Source: Streptomyces thinghirensis (GTDB lineage: Bacteria > Actinomycetota > Actinomycetia > Streptomycetales > Streptomycetaceae). Taken from it: DNA of 64,000 nucleotides. The DNA is taken from positions 124,001-188,000 of the forward strand of contig JAKFGP010000051.1 in the NCBI GenBank assembly GCA_021502835.1. The letters run 5' to 3'. How positions within the stretch are numbered: the stretch's first letter is position 1; every line of letters starts with the position of its first letter. The notes beneath the pieces are model-generated. The model made no database searches, was not told the origin of the DNA, and worked only from the letters and a program-made list of their open reading frames with translations. Below, piece after piece: positions 1-11,732 of the stretch. Position numbers and translations under genes: made by a program.

Positions 1-12
1 GTCGTACGTTCA

Positions 13-49
13 TGGCATTCATTTTCAACAAATATGGAAACCGTTGTCA
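13..49. promoter_or_regulatory. putative tandem Zur operators
   Basis: Two 15-base imperfect palindromes lie side by side: TGGCATTCATTTTCA at 13-27 and TGGAAACCGTTGTCA at 35-49. Both fit the TG(N)11CA pattern with an AT-rich core that I recall for Zur boxes of Streptomyces. From memory, the zinc-uptake operon znuACB lies divergently beside glyS in S. coelicolor, so the regulated gene is probably just left of this window. The identification rests on pattern and remembered synteny only. Confidence 0.4.
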
Positions 50-182
50 ACAATGCCCGGTCACGACCGGTCGCGAGGGCGGGGAGCCCCCGATTTGGTC
101 GGGGGCAGTCCACGCCGGTAACCTGAAGCATTCTCTGGAAGCATCTCGCTTCGTCGCCCGTCGTCGTAATGAAGAGAGCACC

Positions 183-1565
183 GTGGCCGCCGACAAGATC
201 GACACCATCGTCAGCCTGAGCAAGCGCCGTGGCTTCGTATTCCCGTGCAGTGAGATCTACGGCGGTCAGCGCGCCGCCTGGGACTACGGGCCGCTGGGTG
301 TCGAGCTAGGCGAGAACCTCAAGCGCCAGTGGTGGCGCTACATGGTCACCTCGCGCGAGGACGTCGTCGGTCTCGACTCGTCCGTGATCCTGGCCCCCGA
401 TGTCTGGGTGGCCTCCGGCCACGTCGCCACCTTCACGGACCCGCTGACCGAGTGCACCTCCTGCCACAAGCGGTTCCGCGCGGACCACCTGGAAGAGGCC
501 TACGAGGAGAAGAAGGGCCGCGCCCCGGAGAACGGCCTCGCGGACCTCAACTGCCCCAACTGCGGCAACAAGGGCACCTTCACCGAGCCCAAGCAGTTCT
601 CGGGTCTGCTCTCCACCCACCTCGGCCCGACCCAGGACAGCGGCTCCGTCGCCTACCTGCGGCCCGAGACGGCGCAGGGCATCTTCACCAACTTCGCCCA
701 GGTGCAGACCACGTCGCGCCGCAAGCCGCCGTTCGGTATCGCCCAGATGGGCAAGTCCTTCCGCAACGAGATCACGCCCGGCAACTTCATCTTCCGGACC
801 CGCGAGTTCGAGCAGATGGAGATGGAGTTCTTCGTCAAGCCGGGCGAGGACGAGAAGTGGCAGGAGTACTGGATGGAGCAGCGCTGGAACTGGTACACCG
901 GCCTCGGTCTCCGTGAGGAGAACATGCGCTGGTTCGAGCACCCGGCCGAGAAGCTCTCCCACTACTCCAAGCGCACCGCCGACATCGAGTACCGCTTCTC
1001 CTTCGGCGGCAGCGAGTGGGGCGAGCTGGAGGGTGTCGCCAACCGGACGGACTACGACCTCTCCTCGCACGCCAAGGCCTCCGGCCAGGACCTCTCCTAC
1101 TTCGACCAGGAGGCCGGCGAGCGCTGGACGCCGTACGTCATCGAGCCGGCGGCCGGTGTCGGGCGCGCGATGCTCGCCTTCCTGCTCGACGCGTACGTCG
1201 AGGACGAGGCCCCCAACGCCAAGGGCAAGCTGGAGAAGCGGACCGTGCTGCGGCTCGACCCGCGCCTCGCGCCGGTGAAGGTCGCCGTCCTGCCGCTGTC
1301 CCGGAACCCGGAGCTGTCGCCCAAGGCCAAGGGTCTCGCCCAGGCGCTGCGGCAGAACTGGAACATCGACTTCGACGACGCCGGTGCGATCGGGCGCCGT
1401 TACCGGCGTCAGGACGAGATCGGTACGCCGTACTGCGTGACGGTCGACTTCGACACGCTGGACGACAACGCGGTGACGGTGCGGGAGCGGGACACGATGA
1501 AGCAGGAGCGTGTGTCGCTGGACCAGATCGAGGGATACCTCGCTTCCCGGCTCTTGGGCTGCTGA
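183..1565 (+). CDS. glyS: glycyl-tRNA synthetase (alpha2 type)
   Basis: Charges tRNA-Gly with glycine in the cytoplasm. This 460-residue protein is one of the few long genes here that reads without a frame switch. The N-terminus [18 protein letters not shown] and the [13 protein letters not shown] segment are typical of the single-chain alpha2 enzyme. A zinc ribbon with cysteine pairs at about 91/94 and 124/127 interrupts the catalytic domain. Class II motif 2 ([19 protein letters not shown]) and motif 3 (VGRAMLAFL) follow, then an anticodon-binding domain. The frame is open further upstream to about position 12, but GTG at 183 gives the family length and has a purine-rich stretch (GAAGAGAG) before it. 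Confidence 0.95.
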   Translation: MAADKIDTIVSLSKRRGFVFPCSEIYGGQRAAWDYGPLGVELGENLKRQWWRYMVTSREDVVGLDSSVILAPDVWVASGHVATFTDPLTECTSCHKRFRADHLEEAYEEKKGRAPENGLADLNCPNCGNKGTFTEPKQFSGLLSTHLGPTQDSGSVAYLRPETAQGIFTNFAQVQTTSRRKPPFGIAQMGKSFRNEITPGNFIFRTREFEQMEMEFFVKPGEDEKWQEYWMEQRWNWYTGLGLREENMRWFEHPAEKLSHYSKRTADIEYRFSFGGSEWGELEGVANRTDYDLSSHAKASGQDLSYFDQEAGERWTPYVIEPAAGVGRAMLAFLLDAYVEDEAPNAKGKLEKRTVLRLDPRLAPVKVAVLPLSRNPELSPKAKGLAQALRQNWNIDFDDAGAIGRRYRRQDEIGTPYCVTVDFDTLDDNAVTVRERDTMKQERVSLDQIEGYLASRLLGC

Positions 1566-1586
1566 ACGTCCGTTCCGGTTGAGGTA

Positions 1587-1607
1587 CCAGGGGGCTCTGC
1601 CCCCTGG
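1587..1607 (+). terminator. hairpin after glyS
   Basis: CCAGGGGG pairs with CCCCCTGG (8 bp, 5-base loop) 22 bases after the glyS stop. No U tract follows. G/C-only hairpins of this kind are frequent behind Streptomyces genes, and the sequence also resembles a widespread intergenic repeat of that genus. Confidence 0.6.
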
Positions 1608-1773
1608 ACCCCCGGGCCTGTGCCCACCCACCACCCGACTCGGTCGGGAGGGGGTGGGCGTCTCGGCCGGGGAGCGGAGCGGCCCTCGTCATCGGCCGCC
1701 CGTGATTGGCCCTCGATACGGGACCCACAGTGGTCCTGTGTCGGGGGCCGTCGTGTCGTCAGGGTGGTGAGCC

Positions 1774-2389
1774 ATGAGTATCGCCTTCCTGCTGACCACC
1801 CTCGTGGTCGTCGCGACCCCCGGCACCGGGGTCGTCTACACCCTCGCCGCCGCCCTCTCCCGCGGGCGCCGCGCCAGCGTCGTCGCCGCCTTCGGGTGTG
1901 CGCTCGGCATCGTGCCGCACCTGCTGGCCACCGTCACCGGGGTCGCGGCGGTGCTGCACGCCAGTGCCACGGCCTTCCAGGTCCTCAAGTACGCCGGTGT
2001 CGCCTACCTGCTGTACATGGCGTGGGCCACCCTCCGGGACAAGGGAGGCGCTCACGGTGGGGGAGGGCCGGGGCGGACCCGTTCCGGCGGGGCGGGTGAT
2101 CCTGCGGGGCGTGCTGATCAACATCCTGAACCCGAAGCTGACGCTGTTCTTCTTCGCCTTCCTGCCGCAGTTCGTGGACCCGGGGCAGGCCGGCGCCCTG
2201 CCGCACATGCTGGTGCTGGGCGGCGTGTTCATGCTGGTGACCTTCGTCGTGTTCGCCGGGTACGGCGTCCTGGCCGCGTCCGTGCGCAGCCACGTCATCT
2301 CCCGGCCGAGGGTGATGGCGTGGCTGCGGCGGAGCTTCGCGGGGTCCTTCGTGGCGCTGGGGGCGAAGCTGGCGTTCACGGCCCGGTGA
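1774..2389 (+). CDS. LysE/RhtB-family amino-acid exporter (frameshifted)
   Basis: Predicted membrane exporter of about 205 residues. The N-terminal part begins MSIAFLLTTLVVVATPGTG; this ATPGTG is a variant of the family's PGP element. It continues with hydrophobic segments to about residue 88. The second half, with NILNPKLTLFFFAFLPQFVD, is characteristic of LysE proteins and lies in another frame. The break falls in a G-rich stretch near 2040-2065. Substrate cannot be told; family members export amino acids or homoserine lactones. Length after correction is normal for the family, so I regard the break as a sequence error. Confidence 0.85.
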
Positions 2390-2396
2390 GGGGGCG

Positions 2397-3457
2397 TCAG
2401 CGGCCCTGGAGAGCCTTGACGTTGTCGCCGAAGGTCCAGTTCTTCGAGCCGTCCCAGTTGATCGACCAGGTCATCAGGCCCTTGAGGGCGCCGTTGTAGT
2501 GGTTCCACGCCTGGGCGACCTGGGACGGCGCCATGTGGCCGCCGCCCGCGCCGGGCTGGGCGGGCAGACCCGGGACCTGCTTGTCGTAGGGGGACGCGGA
2601 TCGTCGTGCCCTGGATGACCAGGCCCCTGTCCAGGCAGTCGGTCTGGGCGGTGAAGCCCTGCACGGTGCCCGCCTGGTAGGAGTCGCCGGAGCAGCCGTA
2701 CATGCTGCCGTTGTAGTACTGCATGTTGAGCCACCACAGGCGGCCGTTGTCCGCGTACTTCTTGATGATCGGCAGGTACGCGCCCCAGATCGACCCGTAG
2801 ACCACGCTGCCGCCGGTGACGTAGGCGGTCTCCGGGGCCATGGTGAGGCCGAAGCCGGACGGCATACGGGCCAGAACGCCGTCGATGACGCGGATCAGGT
2901 TGGCCTGGGACGTGGAGAGCCGGCTGATGTCGCCGCTGCCGACCAGGCCGGTCTCGATGTCTATGTCGATGCCGTCGAAGTTGTACTTCTTGAGGATCGG
3001 CACGATCGTCTCGACGAAGCGGTCGGCGACGGCGGCCGAGCCGAGGTCGATGCCGGCCGTCGCGCCGCCGATGGAGAGCAGCAGCGTCTGCCCGGACGCC
3101 TTGGCCGCGCACATCTCGGCCGGGGTCGCCACCTTCACGTCCCGGTCCATGCCGTCCCTCCCACAGGGCCGTTCCGTCGGAACGGATGACCGGGAAGGCC
3201 GCGTTGATCACGTTGTAACCGTGGGCGCCGATGCGGGAGTCGGTGATGGGCGTCCAGCCGAACGGCGGGTGGACGCCGTTGGCGGCACCGTCCCAGTTCT
3301 CCCAGTAGCCCTGGAGCACCTTGCCGGCGGGCTTCGACTTCACGGCGCAGGTGTCGGCGGCGGGCGCGAGGGCGGCGGACGCGGTGGCGACCCCCGGTGG
3401 GGCGAGGACGGTGGCCGCGAGCGCGGCGGCGAGCAGGCGGAGCTTGCGGCGGATCAT
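2397..3457 (-). CDS. secreted GH18 chitinase (frameshifted)
   Basis: Secreted endochitinase of about 350 residues. Start MIRRKLRLLAAALAATV gives a Sec signal peptide and has a GGGGAGG ribosome site. The catalytic domain carries the GH18 signature FDGIDIDIE, whose last Glu is the proton donor, plus the SIGG strand and the late WSINWDGS strand that closes the barrel. No carbohydrate-binding module is visible. Frame switches are needed near 3150-3165 and 2590-2610. The upstream inverted repeat at 3511-3542 matches DasR-type sites of chitinase promoters, which suggests induction by chitin breakdown products. Confidence 0.88.
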
Positions 3458-3510
3458 GCCGGGCCTCCCCGGTGGGGGTCGGTGAGGTGTCGTAGGCATG
3501 ACAGTGGTGT

Positions 3511-3542
3511 TGGTCCAGACCTTTCGTCAAGAGGTCTGGACC
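3511..3542. promoter_or_regulatory. DasR-type responsive elements of the chitinase gene
   Basis: TGGTCCAGACCT at 3511-3522 and AGGTCTGGACC at 3532-3542 form an inverted pair, and each is itself nearly palindromic. Known chitinase promoter repeats of Streptomyces (TGGTCCAGACCT) and the DasR consensus (TGGTCTAGACCA) match closely. The elements lie 54-85 bases upstream of the chitinase start. Confidence 0.7.
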
Positions 3543-3656
3543 GGAAAGTCCCCCGGGGTGAGCGCCCGAAGTGCGGGAACCCGGAGAAATGCGGAAGGTG
3601 AGGTTCCCAGGGTTTCCACAGCTTGCACAAGCTTGCACAGGCGAGGACGAACAGTC

Positions 3657-4417
3657 ATGGCTGAGCAGAAATCGGCGCAGACGAAATCGGCGCAGACGCT
3701 CCCGAGGCCGTTGCACGCGGCCGCGTCGGCGCTGCGGAAGGTTCGGGCGCGGAGACGGTCGGCAGGGTCGCCGAGGGGGCGCTGGACAGGATCGGGGCCG
3801 TGTCGCCGCGCGGTCGGCGTGCGGTCGTCTACACGGGGGCCGGGGTGCTGGGCATCGCCGGGCTGGTGGAGTGGCCGGTGGCGGCCACCGGTGCGGCGGT
3901 GGCGTGGCTGACGCGGCCACGGCCGCAGGAGTCGCCGGAGGCGGAGGCCGCGCGGGTGCTGCAGAACGGGGCGGAGGCCTCCGGCGGCGGTGCGGACGGC
4001 GGCTCGGGGAAGGCCGGTACGGCCGGGACGAGTACGGCGAAGAAGAGCCCCGCGCGGCGGAGTCCCGCCAAGAAGACCGCGACCCAGGCCGCCACCCGGA
4101 AGAGCCCGGCGGCGAAGGGCACCGCGAAGACGGGCACCGCCAAGAAGACCGCGGCGAAGAGCACAGCGGCTACGAGCAGCGCGGCGAAGAGCACCGCCAA
4201 GAAGGCCGCCGCCAAGAGCACCGCCGCGAAGAGCACAGCGGCGACGAGCACCGCGAAGAAGAGTCCCGCGAAGAAGAGTCCCGCCAAGAAGAGTCCCGCC
4301 AAGAAGAGCACCGCGAAGAAGAGCACCGCCAAGAAGGCCACGTCCGGTCCTTCGCGCGGTGCGTCCTCCCGCGGCCGGGGCAAGAAGACGGCCGCATCCA
4401 CCCGAAAGGCGGGCTGA
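3657..4417 (+). CDS. histone H1-like Lys/Ala-rich protein (frameshifted)
   Basis: About 253 residues. The N-terminal third contains a hydrophobic stretch (VVYTGAGVLGIAGLVEWPVA). The C-terminal 120 residues are an H1-like tail of degenerate repeats such as KSTAAKSTAKKAAAKS and KKSPAKKSPAKK. Such tails bind DNA or other polyanions. The hydrophobic stretch is not typical of H1-like HupS proteins, so a membrane-attached role is possible. The start at 3657 (MAEQKSAQTKSAQ) needs one frame switch near 3738. The stop is 9 bases before the next gene, so co-expression with the P-type ATPase is likely. Function unknown. Confidence 0.75.
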
Positions 4418-4426
4418 GAGACAACG

Positions 4427-7400
4427 ATGGTCGGTGGACTTCTGACGCGTTCCCAGGGCGCCGTCACCGGGATTGTCCTGGCCGGGCCCCGGCTGCTCGC
4501 GCGCGGCACCGCGCCCGCGGTGGGTGCCGCGGCCGGCGCCGTGGCGGGCACCGCACGGGCCGGTGTGCGCGGCGCCGACTTCGCGGCGCGCGCGGCACGG
4601 GTCGCCCGCGCCGCAGCTGCCGGGCGGCACCCGGGACTGGCGGGCCGGGAACCGGGCGCACCTCGAACTCCGCCCGGCCGCGACGGACAAGGTGCGCCGG
4701 GGCGGCGGCACGGAACGCGTGGCGCGACGGGTGGCGGCGGCACTGGCCGAGCACCCGGACGTGGTGCTCGCCTACTGGGACACCGGTCTCGCCCGGCTGG
4801 TGGTGACCGCGACCGAGGAAGCACTCACCGACCGGGTGGTGGACCGGGCCACCGAACTGGCCGAACAGCACGGACTGACCCGGGTGGACCAGCGGGGCCC
4901 GGGCGATTCGGTGGAGGAACTGGCCCACCCCGGCGATCCGGCCTCCGTGCGGGTCGCCGCCACGGCCCTCGGGGCCGACCTGCTGGGCATCGCCGCCGCC
5001 GTGACCGGCGCGCGCCTGCGGTTGCCGCCCTCGCCCCGCCTGGTGACGGCCGTGGCGACGCTGCTGCGCGAGAATCCGACCTTCCGCGCCTGGCTGCGCG
5101 AACGCCTCGGCGCCCACGGCATGGACGTGGCGATGGCCGCCGCCAACGCGGCCGTGCACGGCGCCGGCCAGAGCTACACCTCCCCTGGTGCTCGACGGGG
5201 CGCTGCGCGTCTGCCAGCTGGCGGAGGCGGTGACCCGGACGGCGACCTTCGAGGTCGTGCACGACCAGCTGTGTGCCCCGGACCGGGTCAGCCTGCCCGC
5301 CGACCCCGCCCTGCGTCCGCCGCTGCAGAGCACCCCGGCGCAGGACTACGCCGCCCACGCCTCCACCGGCAGTGTGGCGGGCGCGGTGGCGACCCTGCTG
5401 GTCAAGCACGACGTGGCCGAGGCCGCCGAGGCGGTACTGGCCGGCTCGCCCAAGGCCGCGCGCTACGGGCCCGCCGCCTTCCACGCCGTACTGAGCGCCG
5501 CGCTGTCGCGCACCGGTGTGCTCGTGCGCGACCCCGAACGGCTGCGGCAGCTGGAGATGGCGGCCACCGTCGTCCTGCATCCGAGCGCCTTGCGGGCGCC
5601 GGAGGCGGGCGCGGACCCGTGGACCGAGGACGTACTGGACGCGGCGCGGCGCGCGGGACTGCGCGTGGTGATGGTGGAGGACCCGGCGCTGGCCGACTTC
5701 ACCGGCCTCGCCGACCAGGTCGTCAGCGCCGAGCGCCCGCTCAGGGACGTCGTGGACGAACTGCGCGCCGAGGGCGGTGTGATCACCGTCGTACGGCCCC
5801 CGGCCGGGCGACGACGAGACGGTGCGGGCCGGGCTGCTCGGCGGGGACGTGGCCGTCGCGCTGGCCGACGCGGACGCCCCGGTGGCGTGGGGCGCGGACG
5901 TGCTCGCCCCGCAAGGACTCGCCGACGTGTGGCGGCTGCTGCGGGCGGTGCCGGCGGCCCGCGCGATCGGGCGCCGGTCGCAGACGCTGGCCCGGTCCGG
6001 GGCCGCGCTGTCCGGCCTGCTGGTGGCGGTCGGTGAGGCGCGCGGCAAGGGCAAGAACGGTGGCAAGGGCGGCTGTTCGGCGCTGCCCGGGCTGCGGCAC
6101 GCGCCCGTTGACGTCGGCGCGGCGGCGGCCCTGCTGTCCGGCACGCGTGCCGCGTTCGGCGTGGCGATGGCCCGCGCCCCGCACCCCCGGGCGCGGGTGG
6201 CGTGGCACACGCTGGACCCCACGGGCGTACGGGAGCGCCTGGAGCGGGAGAAGGAGCCGGAGCCGTCCCTCGCCGAGCAACTGGCGGCCAGGACCCGCGC
6301 GGTGGCCGACCGGGCGGGCCGCGTCCCCGTTCTCGCCCCGGTGAAGTGGACCTGGCAACTGGGACAGGCCGTGCGGGGCGAGCTGGACGATCCGCTCACC
6401 CCGGTGCTGGCGGTCGGCTCGGCGGCCGAGGCGATCCTCGGCTCCGTCATGGACGCGCTGCTGGTCGTCGGCGCGCTCGACCTGAACGCGCTGGTCGGCG
6501 GCTTCCAGCGGCTGCGGGCCGAGCGGGCGCTGTCCGGGCTGCTCGCCCAGCAGAAGCAGAAGGCGCGGGTCGCCGAGGAGGAGACGCACGACCCGTCGGC
6601 CGAGCCGCTCGTCATGGACGCCGCCAAGCTGCATCCGGGCCACATCGTCGACCTCAAGGCGGACGACGTCGTGCCCGCCGACGCCCGGCTGCTGTGGGAG
6701 GACGGCCTGGAGGTCGACGAGTCCGCGCTCACCGGCGAGTCGCTGCCGGTGGACAAGTGCGTGGACCCGGTGACGAACGCCCCCGTGGCCGAACGGCACT
6801 GCATGGTCTTCGAGGGCACGACGGTGGTGGCCGGCCGCGCCCAGGCGGTCGTCGTGGACACGGGGGAGCACACCGAGGCCGCGCGGGCGGTGTCACTGGC
6901 CGCCCGTACGCCCTCGGCGGCCGGAGTGCAGGCCAGGCTCCAGGAGCTGACCCGCAGGCGCTGCCGCTGACGCTGGCGGGCGGGGCCGCGGTGACCGGCC
7001 TCTCGCTGCTGCGCGGGACGCCGATCCGGCAGGCCGTCGCCGGTGGTGTGTCGGTGGCGGTGGCCGCCGTGCCCGAGGGGCTGCCGCTGGTGGCGACGGT
7101 GGCCCAGCTGGCGGCGGCCTGCCGGCTCAGCCGCCGCGGCGTTCTCGTGCGCACCCCCGCGCACGCTGGAGGCGCTGGGCCGCATGGACACCATCTGCTT
7201 CGACAAGACCGGCACGCTCACCGAGAACAAGCTGCGGGTGTCGAGGGTGGCGGGCGCCGACGGCACGGTCCGCAAGGCGGCCGACCCGGACGCCGCCGAC
7301 GCCGTACGGGTCGCCGCGCGCGCCTGCCCCCGCCTGAACGGCGACGGCGCCCGGCCCACCCACGCCACCGACGAGGCCGTCCTGGACGCCGCCGGGGACG

Positions 7401-8807
7401 ACCCGGAGTGGGAGCAGGAGGAGGGCCTGCCCTTCGAGACCTCGCGCGGCTACGCCGCCGCCGTCGGACGGGACGGGGGACGGAGCGCCGGTGCTGGTGG
7501 TCAGGGGCGCCCCGGAGACCGTGCTGCCGGCCTGCGCCGACCTGCCCTCGCACGCCACCGAGGTGGCCCACGGCCTGGCCCGCGACGGACTGCGCATCAT
7601 CGCGGTGGCCAGCCGGCCCCTGCGCAAGGGGGGAGAAGGCGGCGGACGTCCTCGAACAGGCGCCGGAGAAGCTGGAGTTCACCGGGATGCTCGGGCTGGC
7701 CGACGTGGCCCGCGAGACGTCCCCGGCGCTGGTGCGCGGGCTGCGCGAGGCGGGCGTACGGCCGGTGGTGCTGACCGGCGACCATCCGCAGACCGCCCAC
7801 GCCATCGCCGTCGACCTGGGCTGGCCCGAGGACGCGGTCGTGGTCACCGGTGACGAGATCGCCGCCGCGGACCGCACGGCACGCTCCCGGATGCTGCGTG
7901 ACGCGGACGTCGTCGCCCGGGTGGCGCCCGAGCAGAAGCTCCAGGTCGTTGAGTCGATGCGGGACGCCGGGCGGGTCGTCGGCATGGTCGGCGACGGCGC
8001 CAACGACGCCGCCGCCATCCGCGCCGCCGACATCGGCGTCGGCATCAGCGCCCGCGGCTCGGCCGCCGCCCGCAACTTGCCGCGGACCTGGTCGTCACGG
8101 GCGACGACCTGCTGGTCCTGGTGGAGGCGGTGCGGGAGGGCCGGGCGCTGTGGCACAGCGTCGCCGACGCCATCGCCATCCTGATCGGCGGCAACGCGGG
8201 CGAGGTCGGCTTCGGCATCCTCGGCACCGTGCTCGGCGGCGCCGCTCCGCTGTCCACCCGTCAGATGCTGCTGGTCAACCTGTTCACCGACCTGTTCCCC
8301 GCGATGGCGGTGGCGGTGACGGAGACGGGGGACCCCGAGCAGGAGGACGCCGACGCGGGCGCGCCGCTCGGTACGGCGGTGCTGGGCGAGCCCCTGATCC
8401 GCCAGATCCGGCACCGGGCGATGACGACGGCACTCGGCGCGACCGCGGCCTGGCTGTTCGGCCGCTTCACGCCGGGCACGGGGCGCCGCTCGACGACGAT
8501 GGCCCTGTGCGCGGTGGTGGGCACGCAGCTCGCCCAGACCCTGGCCGACCGCCGGGGCAGCCGCCTGGTCCAGGTCACGTCCCTCGGTTCCGCGGCCGCG
8601 CTGGTCGTCCTGGTCCAGACCCCGGGCGCCAGCCAGCTCTTCGGCTGCACGCCGCTGGGCCCGGTCGCCTGGGCGGGCGTGGCGGCGGCGATCGCCCTGG
8701 CGCTGGCGGGGCAGCGGGCGCTGCCGCAGGTGGAGGAGGCGGTGGTGAGGTACTGGCCGAAGGTGGCGGAGCGGCTGCCGGCGGTCGCGCGGAGCGTCAT
8801 GGCGTGA
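4427..8807 (+). CDS. giant P-type cation ATPase, CtpI-like (frameshifted)
   Basis: About 1460 residues, resembling the large mycobacterial CtpI proteins. The actuator motif TGES is at 6731, the phosphorylation loop DKTGTLT begins at 7202 (about residue 926), and the hinge MVGDGANDAA is at 7984. Membrane helices flank these, including the PEGLPL helix and a six-helix-type C-terminus. The first 650-700 residues are an extension with no metal-binding CXXC that I can see. About nine frame switches are needed between 4660 and 8085; every catalytic motif survives in one frame or another. Transported ion unknown; the PEGLP helix points to calcium- or magnesium-type pumps more than to heavy-metal CPx pumps. 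Confidence 0.85.
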
Positions 8808-10455
8808 GCGCGGGCCCCGGGGGGCGGGGTCGTGCGTCGGCTGCGGGTGCGTGGGGGGCGGGTCGCGCAGTTCCCCGCGCCCCTGGGGCGTGCGGCGGGG
8901 GCGGTGCATGGGTGTGAGGTGCGCTCCTGGGGGCGTGCGGCGGGGCGGCGTGTGGATGTGCGGCGAGTCGCGGAGTAGGCGCGGCCCGTGCGTACGGGCT
9001 TGGCGTCACGTGCCCGAGCGGGCTGCCTCCCCGTGCCTCCGGTGACTCCAGGCGTTCGGCCGTCCGCTCGGCCGTACGGTGGGCCCAGCGGCCGTTGGTG
9101 ACGGCGCCGAGGACCAGGACCGCGAGGCCGCAGGCGGCCAGGATCCACCAGCCGGGGCGGGCGGCGGAGACGAAGGTGTCGCGGTACGACGACGCGCCCA
9201 CGCCCGCCGCCAGCACCGCGCCGACCACCGCCACGCCCAGGGTCTGGCCCAGTTGGCGGCTGGTGGAGGCGACGGCCGCGGCGACCCCGGCCTGGGCGCG
9301 GGGCATGCCCGAGACGGCGGTGTTGGTGATGGGCGCGTTGACGAAACCGAAGCCGACGCCGAAGAGGACGTAGCCGATGAAGAGGGTGACGTCGGACGTC
9401 TCGGCCTCGAAGGCGGCGAACAGGACCCCGCTCAGGGTCAGCGCGCCGCCCGCGATCAGCAGCGGCAGCCGCGCCCCCCCGGGTGCCGACCAGCCGCCCG
9501 GACAGCGGGGCGCACAGAAAGGTCGGCACGGCCATCGGCAGCATCCACAAACCCGCGTGCAGGGCGCTCAGCCCGCGCACGTTCTGCAGGTACAGCGTGG
9601 ACAGGAACAGGAAGCCGCCCAGCGCGGCGAAGGCGCTGACCGCGATCACGGTGGCTCCGCTGAACGGTGCCGAGCGGAAGAAGCGCAGGTCGATGAGGGG
9701 TTCGGTGCGGCGGGGTTCGTACAGGAGGAGGCCGAGCAGCGCGGCGAGGGGCCAGCGCGGCGAACGGCAGTACCGTCGCGGGCCCGGCGTGCGGCGCCTC
9801 GATGATCGCGTATGTCAGGGGGCCGAACAGCACGATCACCATCAGCTGGCCCGGCGGGTCGGGGCGGCGGGCCTTCGGTGCGCGGGACTCGGGGACGAAG
9901 CGCACGGTGAGCGCCAGTGCCACGAGGCCCGCCGGCAGGTTGACCCAGAAGATCGAGCGCCAGCCGACCGACTCCACGAGCAGGCCGCCGACCAGCGGGC
10001 CGGCGGCCATCGATATGCCGACGACCGCGCCCCACACGCCGATCGCGCGGGCGCGCTCGCGGGGGTCGGTGAAGGTGTTGGTGATGATCGACATGGCGAC
10101 CGGGTTGAGCATGGAACCGCCCACCGCCTGCATCATCCGGAACACGACCAGCCAGGACAGGTCCGGCGCCAGCGAGCACAGCAGCGAGCCGAGGGGTGAA
10201 GACGACCAGGCCCGTCATGAAGACCCGCTTGCGGCCGACCCGGTCGGCCGTGGACCCGGCGAGCATCAGCAGCGCGGCCAGCACCAGCGTGTACGCGTCG
10301 ATCGCCCACTGGAGTCCCGACGTGCTCGCGCCGAAGTCGCGCTGCATGGCGGGCAGGGCGACGTTGAGGATCGTGTTGTCGATGCTCACGATCAGCAGGC
10401 TCATGCAGCAGATGGCGAGCACGAGCAGACGTCGGCGGTGGGTGGGCTCGGGCAT
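8797..10455 (-). CDS. MFS drug exporter, DHA2 (EmrB/QacA) type (frameshifted)
   Basis: Fourteen-helix proton-driven exporter of about 480-530 residues. The N-terminus has SIDNTILNVALPAM and the cytoplasmic loop DRVGRKR. The middle has the motif GPLVGGLLVESVGWRSIFW, which is typical of antiporters. The later MPRAQAGVAAAVASTSRQLG segment also fits DHA2 exporters. At least three frame switches are needed. The His/Ala/Pro-rich tail after about 9010 runs through an intergenic repeat, so the true stop is probably near 9007. Start is either 10455 or 10464. It is divergent from dusB across a 100-base gap. Confidence 0.82.
8861..8890. repeat. Streptomyces interspersed repeat (GCGCAGTTCCCCGCGCCCC type)
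   Basis: The core GCGCAGTTCCCCGCGCCCC followed by TGGGGCG is a short sequence I recognise from many Streptomyces intergenic regions, usually at 3' ends of convergent genes. Here it lies between the convergent ATPase and MFS genes. A diverged copy is at 40593-40665. It can fold on itself and may act in transcription termination. Confidence 0.6.
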
Positions 10456-10563
10456 GGCCGCCATCGTACGCCCGTTTCGATAGTGCGGTTAACTAATGAC
10501 CGATACATGATCTTCGGCCCCGGGGCACGGCGAGCACTGCCTGGCGTACGTGACAATGGAGGA

Positions 10564-11732
10564 ATGTCCACGCCCACCACGCCCGCCCCCAGCACCACCG
10601 CCCGGCCGTTGCAGGTCGGCCCGCACACCGTCGCGCCGCCCGTCGTGCTGGCGCCGATGGCCGGGATCACCAATGCGCCCTTCCGCACGCTGTGCAGGGA
10701 GTTCAGTGGTGGCAAGGGGCTCTTCGTGAGCGAGATGATCACCACCCGGGCGCTGGTCGAGCGCAACGAGAAGACCATGCAGCTGATCCACTTCGACGCG
10801 ACCGAGACGCCGCGCTCGATCCAGCTGTACGGCGTCGACCCGGCGACCGTCGGCAAGGCCGTCCGCATGATCGCGGAAGAGGGCCTCGCCGACCACATCG
10901 ACCTGAACTTCGGCTGCCCCGTACCCAAGGTGACCCGCAAGGGCGGCGGCTCGGCCCTCCCGTACAAGCGGAACCTGCTGCGGGCCATCGTCCGCGAGGC
11001 CGTGAGCGGCGCCGGCGACCTGCCCGTCACCATGAAGATGCGCAAGGGCATCGACGACGACCATCTCACCTATCTCGACGCCGGCCGCATCGCCGTGGAG
11101 GAGGGCGTCACCTCCATCGCCCTGCACGGCCGCACCACCGCCCAGCACTACGGCGGTACCGCCGACTGGGACGCCATCGCCCGCCTGAAGGAGCACGTCC
11201 CGGAGATCCCGGTCCTGGGGAACGGCGACATCTGGTCGGCCGAGGACGCGCTGCGGATGGTCCGCGAGACCGGCTGCGACGGCGTCGTCGTGGGACGCGG
11301 ATGCCTGGGACGGCCGTGGCTCTTCGCCGACCTGGTGGCCGCCTTCGAGGGGCGTACCCAGGACTACGTGCGGCCCAGCCTGCGCGAGGTCGCCGACGTG
11401 ATGGTCCGGCACGCCACCCTGCTCGGCGAGTGGATCGGCGACGAGGCGCGCGGCGTCATCGATTTCCGCAAGCACGTCGCCTGGTACCTCAAGGGGCTTC
11501 GCGGTCGGCTCCGAGATGCGCAAGCGGCTCGCGATCACCTCCTCCCTGGAGGCGCTGCGCGCCGGCCTCGACGAACTCGACCTGGACCAGCCCTGGCCCA
11601 CCGGCGCCGACGGCCCTCGCGGCCGTCACGTCCGGCAACAACCGGGTGGTCCTGCCGGACGGCTGGCTCAAGGACCCGTACGACTGCGCGGGCGTCGGCG
11701 ACGAGGCGGAGCTGGACACCTCCGGCGGCTGA
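10564..11732 (+). CDS. dusB: tRNA-dihydrouridine synthase DusB (frameshifted)
   Basis: Flavoenzyme that reduces uridines in the tRNA D-loop with NADPH. About 390 residues. The TIM barrel carries LAPMAGITNAPFR near the N-terminus, the catalytic-loop motif DLNFGCPVPKVTRKGGG with its general-acid Cys, and KMRKGI and LHGRTTAQHY in the FMN/phosphate site. GNGDIWS and VGRGCLGRPWLF close the barrel. Two frame switches are needed near 11500 and 11610. The ATG at 10564 directly follows GGAGG. Its TGA abuts the stop of the convergent gene. Confidence 0.92.

Noticed and set aside
306..1634. Long open frame on the minus strand across glyS
   Set aside because: It is a mirror of a GC-rich coding gene, with Arg/Gly/Leu-rich low-complexity translation and no recognisable motif. 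Many such mirrors occur throughout the window.
4040..4350. Long run of short repeats that looks like a CRISPR or satellite array
   Set aside because: The repeats are codon-level repeats of Lys/Ala/Ser/Thr/Pro in one reading frame (H1-like tail), with no constant repeat-spacer layout and no cas genes.
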